41,867 nucleotides of DNA from an uncultured Chthonomonas sp. Lineage in GTDB: Bacteria > Armatimonadota > Chthonomonadetes > Chthonomonadales > CAJBBX01. Where the stretch lies: positions 1 to 41,867 of the forward strand of contig CAISJD010000003.1 of the NCBI GenBank assembly GCA_903885605.1, given 5' to 3'. This document shows positions 38,860 to 41,867 of this stretch, piece by piece (position 1 is the first letter of the stretch; each line of letters starts with the position of its first letter). The translations under genes were made by a program, and so were the position numbers. Below the pieces are notes generated by a model. The model ran no database searches. It had not been told where the DNA came from and saw only the letters and a program-made list of their open reading frames with translations.

Positions 38860-40170
38860 CTAGTAGAACAAGAACACCCACCAGTTCTTCATGCGCCGGC
38901 CCTGATCGTCCCTGGACTTGTTCTGGTAGCCGGGGACGTTCTGGCGCCAGTAGACGAGCCACTTGCCCATGCAGTCGGGGGCGAGCCTGGCGTAGGGCTC
39001 CAGTGCGGCGTTGGTCCAGGGCTTGGCCAGGTCCCTGCCGCCGGGACCGGAGCCGATGCGCCAATCCTCTATAGTAGATAGGACGGGCTGGGTGTTGGCC
39101 TGGTCGTAGTGGCTTCGGCCGTTGGGCGGGAAGTGGACGTTGCCCGCCGGGGCGGCGTAGGGCTTGAGGGTCCAGCGCTTCTCGCCGTCCTTCACGACGG
39201 CGGTGTCGGGCGCGGGATACTCGATCCCCTTGCCCTGGCCCCAGAGGGCGTAGAACGAGTCGAAGGGCAGGCCGTAGCGCTTGTCCAGGTCGAAGCCGCC
39301 GAACTCGTGGAAGTAGCGCGTGAAGTACGGGATGGCCTGGCTGTGCGCCGTGCCCTCGAAGGAGTGGGCCAGGTTCTCCATGCCGCAGCCGATGCCTCGC
39401 TCGTCGTTCAGGCCATTGATGCGGAGCGATCGGCCGGTCCACTTCTGCTGGCCGTCGCCGCCATTGCCGGCCTGCACCCACTTGCCCGGCACCTTGCGGA
39501 AGCGCTCGTCGTAGACCGGCTTCTCCTCGACGCACTCGAGGCACCGGAAGTCGCCCGACGGCGCGGCGGTGAACCAGACCTCGTGGACGTAGCCCCGGTC
39601 GACCAGCTCATCGAGGCGCAGGAAGCGCTGCGGGTCCTTCGGGTCGCGCACGCCGATGACGGAGGCGAAGGCCTCGCTGAAGAAGCCACCGTAGTCGCAG
39701 TTCAGTTCGTCCTTGGGCGCGTTGGGCTTGCGCGGCGCGGCGGCGCAGTTGCCCTTGCCGGCGCCGGGTTCGCGCGCGTCGACGTAGCGCCAGACGGTGT
39801 AGTCCAGGAAGACCGGAGCCTTCGGGTCCCTATAGCCATGGTAGCGGCTGCTCTCGCGAACCGCGGCGCGAAGCTGCTCGAAGAGCTGCATGGGCTTCTC
39901 GGGCTTGCACTGGTTGGAGAGGTTGATGAGCAGCAGGCGCGGGCGCATGCGTCGGATGCGGTCGTGGTTGGCCGCGATCCAGTCGTCCGAGTTGGCCCGG
40001 CTCCATCGGTTGGGCCATTGGGTGCGATCCGCGGGATCGCGCAGAGGCGCCGGGGTTCCATCGGCGCGGAAGTTGGCCCGCCACGCGTCCGGCGAAGTCT
40101 GCGCCTCAGCGCCGGGCGACGCCGCCAGCACAACCAGAAGTCCCAGCGCCGCCCAGGCTGTTCGTCGCAT
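38860..40170 (-). CDS. Secreted protein of unknown family
   Basis: A 436-residue protein. ATG 40170 with GGGGAG upstream is preferred over ATG 40188; TATACT on the minus strand at 40197-40202 would start transcription near 40190 and also favours it. A clear signal peptide (MRRTAWAALGLLVVLAASPGAEA) is followed by a polar, Trp/Tyr-rich mature protein. Notable segments are DDWIAANHDRIRRMRPRLLL, LINLSNQCKPEKPMQLFEQL, CLECVEEKPVYDERF, GIGCGMENLAHSFEGTAHSQ, YFHEFGGFDLDKRYGLPFDS and CMGKWLVYWRQNVPGYQNKS. I cannot assign it to a family. HSFEGTAHSQAIPYFTRYFHEF is His-rich enough to hint at a metal site. The gene stands alone, divergent from the RNase J gene. Confidence 0.8.
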   Translation of the reverse strand: MRRTAWAALGLLVVLAASPGAEAQTSPDAWRANFRADGTPAPLRDPADRTQWPNRWSRANSDDWIAANHDRIRRMRPRLLLINLSNQCKPEKPMQLFEQLRAAVRESSRYHGYRDPKAPVFLDYTVWRYVDAREPGAGKGNCAAAPRKPNAPKDELNCDYGGFFSEAFASVIGVRDPKDPQRFLRLDELVDRGYVHEVWFTAAPSGDFRCLECVEEKPVYDERFRKVPGKWVQAGNGGDGQQKWTGRSLRINGLNDERGIGCGMENLAHSFEGTAHSQAIPYFTRYFHEFGGFDLDKRYGLPFDSFYALWGQGKGIEYPAPDTAVVKDGEKRWTLKPYAAPAGNVHFPPNGRSHYDQANTQPVLSTIEDWRIGSGPGGRDLAKPWTNAALEPYARLAPDCMGKWLVYWRQNVPGYQNKSRDDQGRRMKNWWVFLFY

Positions 40171-40196
40171 CGCACGCTCCCCTGCCATGATGGCGG

Positions 40197-40202
40197 AGTA
40201 TA
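40197..40202 (-). promoter_or_regulatory. -10 box of the unknown secreted protein gene
   Basis: TATACT on the minus strand, 27 nt upstream of the preferred start codon at 40170. The -35 region around 40220-40225 is poor (CAGCCT). Confidence 0.35.
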
Positions 40203-40295
40203 CCCAGCCGCCCTCGGGCAGGCTGCTCAGGGAGCAGGTACCATGGTTCAGGAGTCGCGGCTTTGCACGTCGGTCGCGCGGGAGGTGTGTAAAGA

Positions 40296-41867
40296 GTGGC
40301 AGAACGCAGCTTGCTGGCCGCCGGACTAGAGATTATCCCGCTGGGCGGGGCCTCGGAGGTGGGCAAGAGCTCCATCTTCGTTCGGTACGGGAACGACGCC
40401 GTGCTGATCGACGCGGGCGTCATCTTCCCCACGGATGAGCACCCGGGCGTCGATCTCATCATCCCCGATTTCTCCTACGTGGCCGCCCACGCAGAGCAGC
40501 TCCGCGCGATCTGCATCACCCACGCGCATGAGGACCACATCGGCGCGCTGCCCTACCTGCTGCGGCAGGTCTCGGCGCCGGTCTACGCCACGCCGCTGAC
40601 GATCGGGATCATCCGCGAGAAGCTGGACGAGCATGGCCTGCTCCAGACCGCGCAGCTTCGAACATGGCTTCCCGGTGAGGCCCTGGAGCTCGGGGCCCTG
40701 ACGGTGGAGCCCATCCGGGTCACCCACTCGATCCCGGACACGGTGAGCCTGGCCATCTTCTCCCCCGCGGGCATCGTGGTCCACACGGGCGACTTCAAGA
40801 TCGACCACACACCGGTGGACGGCAAGCACTTCGACGCCGCGCGCTTCGCGCAGCTAGGCGACGAGGGCGTGATGCTCCTCCTCTCGGACAGCGTGAACGC
40901 GGAACGCAAAGGCTGGGTGCCCAGCGAGCGGGTCGTGGGCAACGCGCTGGACGAGCAGTTCCGGAAGGCCGAGGGCCGCGTGCTGGTGACGACCTTTTCG
41001 TCCAACCTGCATCGCGTGCAGCAGGTCTTCGAGACCGCCGCGCGGTACGGGCGCAGGGTCGCCGTGGCGGGCCGGTCCATGGAGCGGAACATCGGCGTCG
41101 CCCGCGAACTGGGCTACCTGAAGTATGCCGATACCGACCGCGTGAAGATCGAGGAGATGGAGCAGCTGCCCGACCACAAGGTGGCCGTCATCACCACAGG
41201 CAGCCAGGGCGAACCGCTTGCGGCGCTCTCCCGCATGGCCCGCGACGACCACAAGATCAAGATCCGACCCGGCGACACCGTGATCCTCTCCTCCAAGCCG
41301 ATCCCGGGCAATGAAGAGGATGTATGGCGCACCGTCAACCGCCTGATCCGGCGCGGCGCCCATGTGGTCTACGACATGATCACCCCCGTGCACGTCTCCG
41401 GCCACGCGAACCAGGAAGAGCTGAAGCTGATGTTCAACCTGACGCGGCCGCTCTACGCGGCGCCGTTCCACGGCGAACCGCGCATGATGTACGCCTACAC
41501 CGAGATGGTGGCCGGCATGGGCATGGCGCGCGACCGTGTGCTATGGCTTGAGAACGGCGACCGGCTCTTCCTCGACGGCACCACCGCTGAGTTGCTGGAG
41601 CCCATCGGCCCGGCGGCGGGCATCCTGGTGGACGGGCTCAGCGAGGGCGGGGTCAGCGATGTCATCCTGCGCGACCGGCGCCACCTGGGGAGCGAGGGCA
41701 CCGTGGTCGTCACCGTGGGCCTCGACCGAGCCACCGGCGAGATCGTCTACGGACCGGACCTCATCTCCCGCGGCTTCCTGCATCCCGAGGACTCCGAGGA
41801 CATGTTCGACGAGGCCCGCACCAAGGTCACCGAGGCCCTGGAGACGCTGGCCGCCGACGCCGACGAC
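40296..41867 (+). CDS. rnj: Ribonuclease J (3' end outside the window)
   Basis: The first 524 residues of RNase J, starting at GTG 40296 with GGAGG at 40281-40285; the frame is still open at the window edge. The metallo-beta-lactamase core shows IIPLGGASEVGKSS, VLIDAGVIFPTDEHPGVDLI, the zinc motif THAHEDHIGALP (H76, H78, D80, H81), VTHSIPDTVSLAI and VVHTGDFKID. The beta-CASP part shows LLLSDSVNAERKGW, VTTFSSNLHRVQQ, TTGSQGEPLAALSRMA, LSSKPIPGNE and SGHANQEELKLMF. The C-terminal domain has begun. Family members are about 550-560 residues, so roughly 30-40 are missing. It is a 5'-3' exo- and endoribonuclease for mRNA decay and rRNA maturation. The first variable residue of the core, GGASEVGKSS, is GG.gEIGkN in many homologues. 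Confidence 0.95.
   Translation, partial: MAERSLLAAGLEIIPLGGASEVGKSSIFVRYGNDAVLIDAGVIFPTDEHPGVDLIIPDFSYVAAHAEQLRAICITHAHEDHIGALPYLLRQVSAPVYATPLTIGIIREKLDEHGLLQTAQLRTWLPGEALELGALTVEPIRVTHSIPDTVSLAIFSPAGIVVHTGDFKIDHTPVDGKHFDAARFAQLGDEGVMLLLSDSVNAERKGWVPSERVVGNALDEQFRKAEGRVLVTTFSSNLHRVQQVFETAARYGRRVAVAGRSMERNIGVARELGYLKYADTDRVKIEEMEQLPDHKVAVITTGSQGEPLAALSRMARDDHKIKIRPGDTVILSSKPIPGNEEDVWRTVNRLIRRGAHVVYDMITPVHVSGHANQEELKLMFNLTRPLYAAPFHGEPRMMYAYTEMVAGMGMARDRVLWLENGDRLFLDGTTAELLEPIGPAAGILVDGLSEGGVSDVILRDRRHLGSEGTVVVTVGLDRATGEIVYGPDLISRGFLHPEDSEDMFDEARTKVTEALETLAADADD

Overview
The window is GC-rich bacterial DNA (third codon positions are almost all G or C in most genes). It reads like a chromosome segment from Armatimonadota or a close relative: RNase J, a DciA-like DUF721 protein, a DUF6785-type membrane protein, many secreted glycan-active enzymes, haem/FGE-like fusions and an ABC solute-binding remnant occur together. 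That taxonomic call is inference from gene content. A Planctomycetota/PVC-type genome is the main alternative; RNase J argues against it.

Layout. 1-830: a tRNA on the minus strand with a near-consensus promoter, then a small exported cysteine-rich YHS protein closed by a strong hairpin terminator. 832-4980: a secreted alpha/beta-hydrolase esterase convergent with a secreted DUF4838 protein. 5214-9622: a tightly packed operon of a GT83/PMT-like membrane glycosyltransferase, a DUF6785-like polytopic membrane protein and an ApbE flavin transferase. 9764-11427: a translationally coupled pair of an HprK-like P-loop kinase and a TagA/WecG (GT26) glycosyltransferase. 11432-16243: an ECF sigma factor / zinc-finger anti-sigma / Spy-like operon, divergent from a MacA-like adaptor and a MacB-like permease that has no ATPase gene beside it. 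16261-17913: a DUF885 metallopeptidase.

17936-37487 is the carbohydrate block. It holds an 820-residue secreted hydrolase; a divergent three-gene operon (LamG-GH32, GH127 arabinofuranosidase, FGE-fold plus rhamnogalacturonan-lyase-like fusion); a convergent 1210-residue protein with a beta-propeller/HzsA-like region, two c-type haem motifs and an FGE-like C-terminus; a DUF721 housekeeping gene; a secreted RCC1/Ig-repeat protein; and a GH95-like enzyme. The predicted targets (arabinose side chains, rhamnogalacturonan backbone, fucose/galactose caps, acyl esters) point to pectin-like plant polysaccharides. No SusC/SusD genes are present. No sulfatase is visible to serve as an FGE client, and both FGE-like domains lack the complete catalytic Cys pair.

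37488-41867: a REP-RAYT-REP unit in which the RAYT stop codon lies inside the GTAG tetranucleotide of one REP; a small exported protein with an AT-rich 3' end; the frameshifted N-terminal remnant of a sugar-binding protein; a secreted protein of unknown family; and the 5' part of the RNase J gene, which runs off the window. No CRISPR, rRNA or prophage genes were seen, and no gene-free stretch exceeds 300 bases.

The strongest leads for something undescribed are the paired, convergent FGE-fold fusions, the GT83-DUF6785-ApbE operon, the HprK-like/TagA pair, the RAYT/REP arrangement, and the tRNA with a leucine UAA anticodon but a short class I variable loop.
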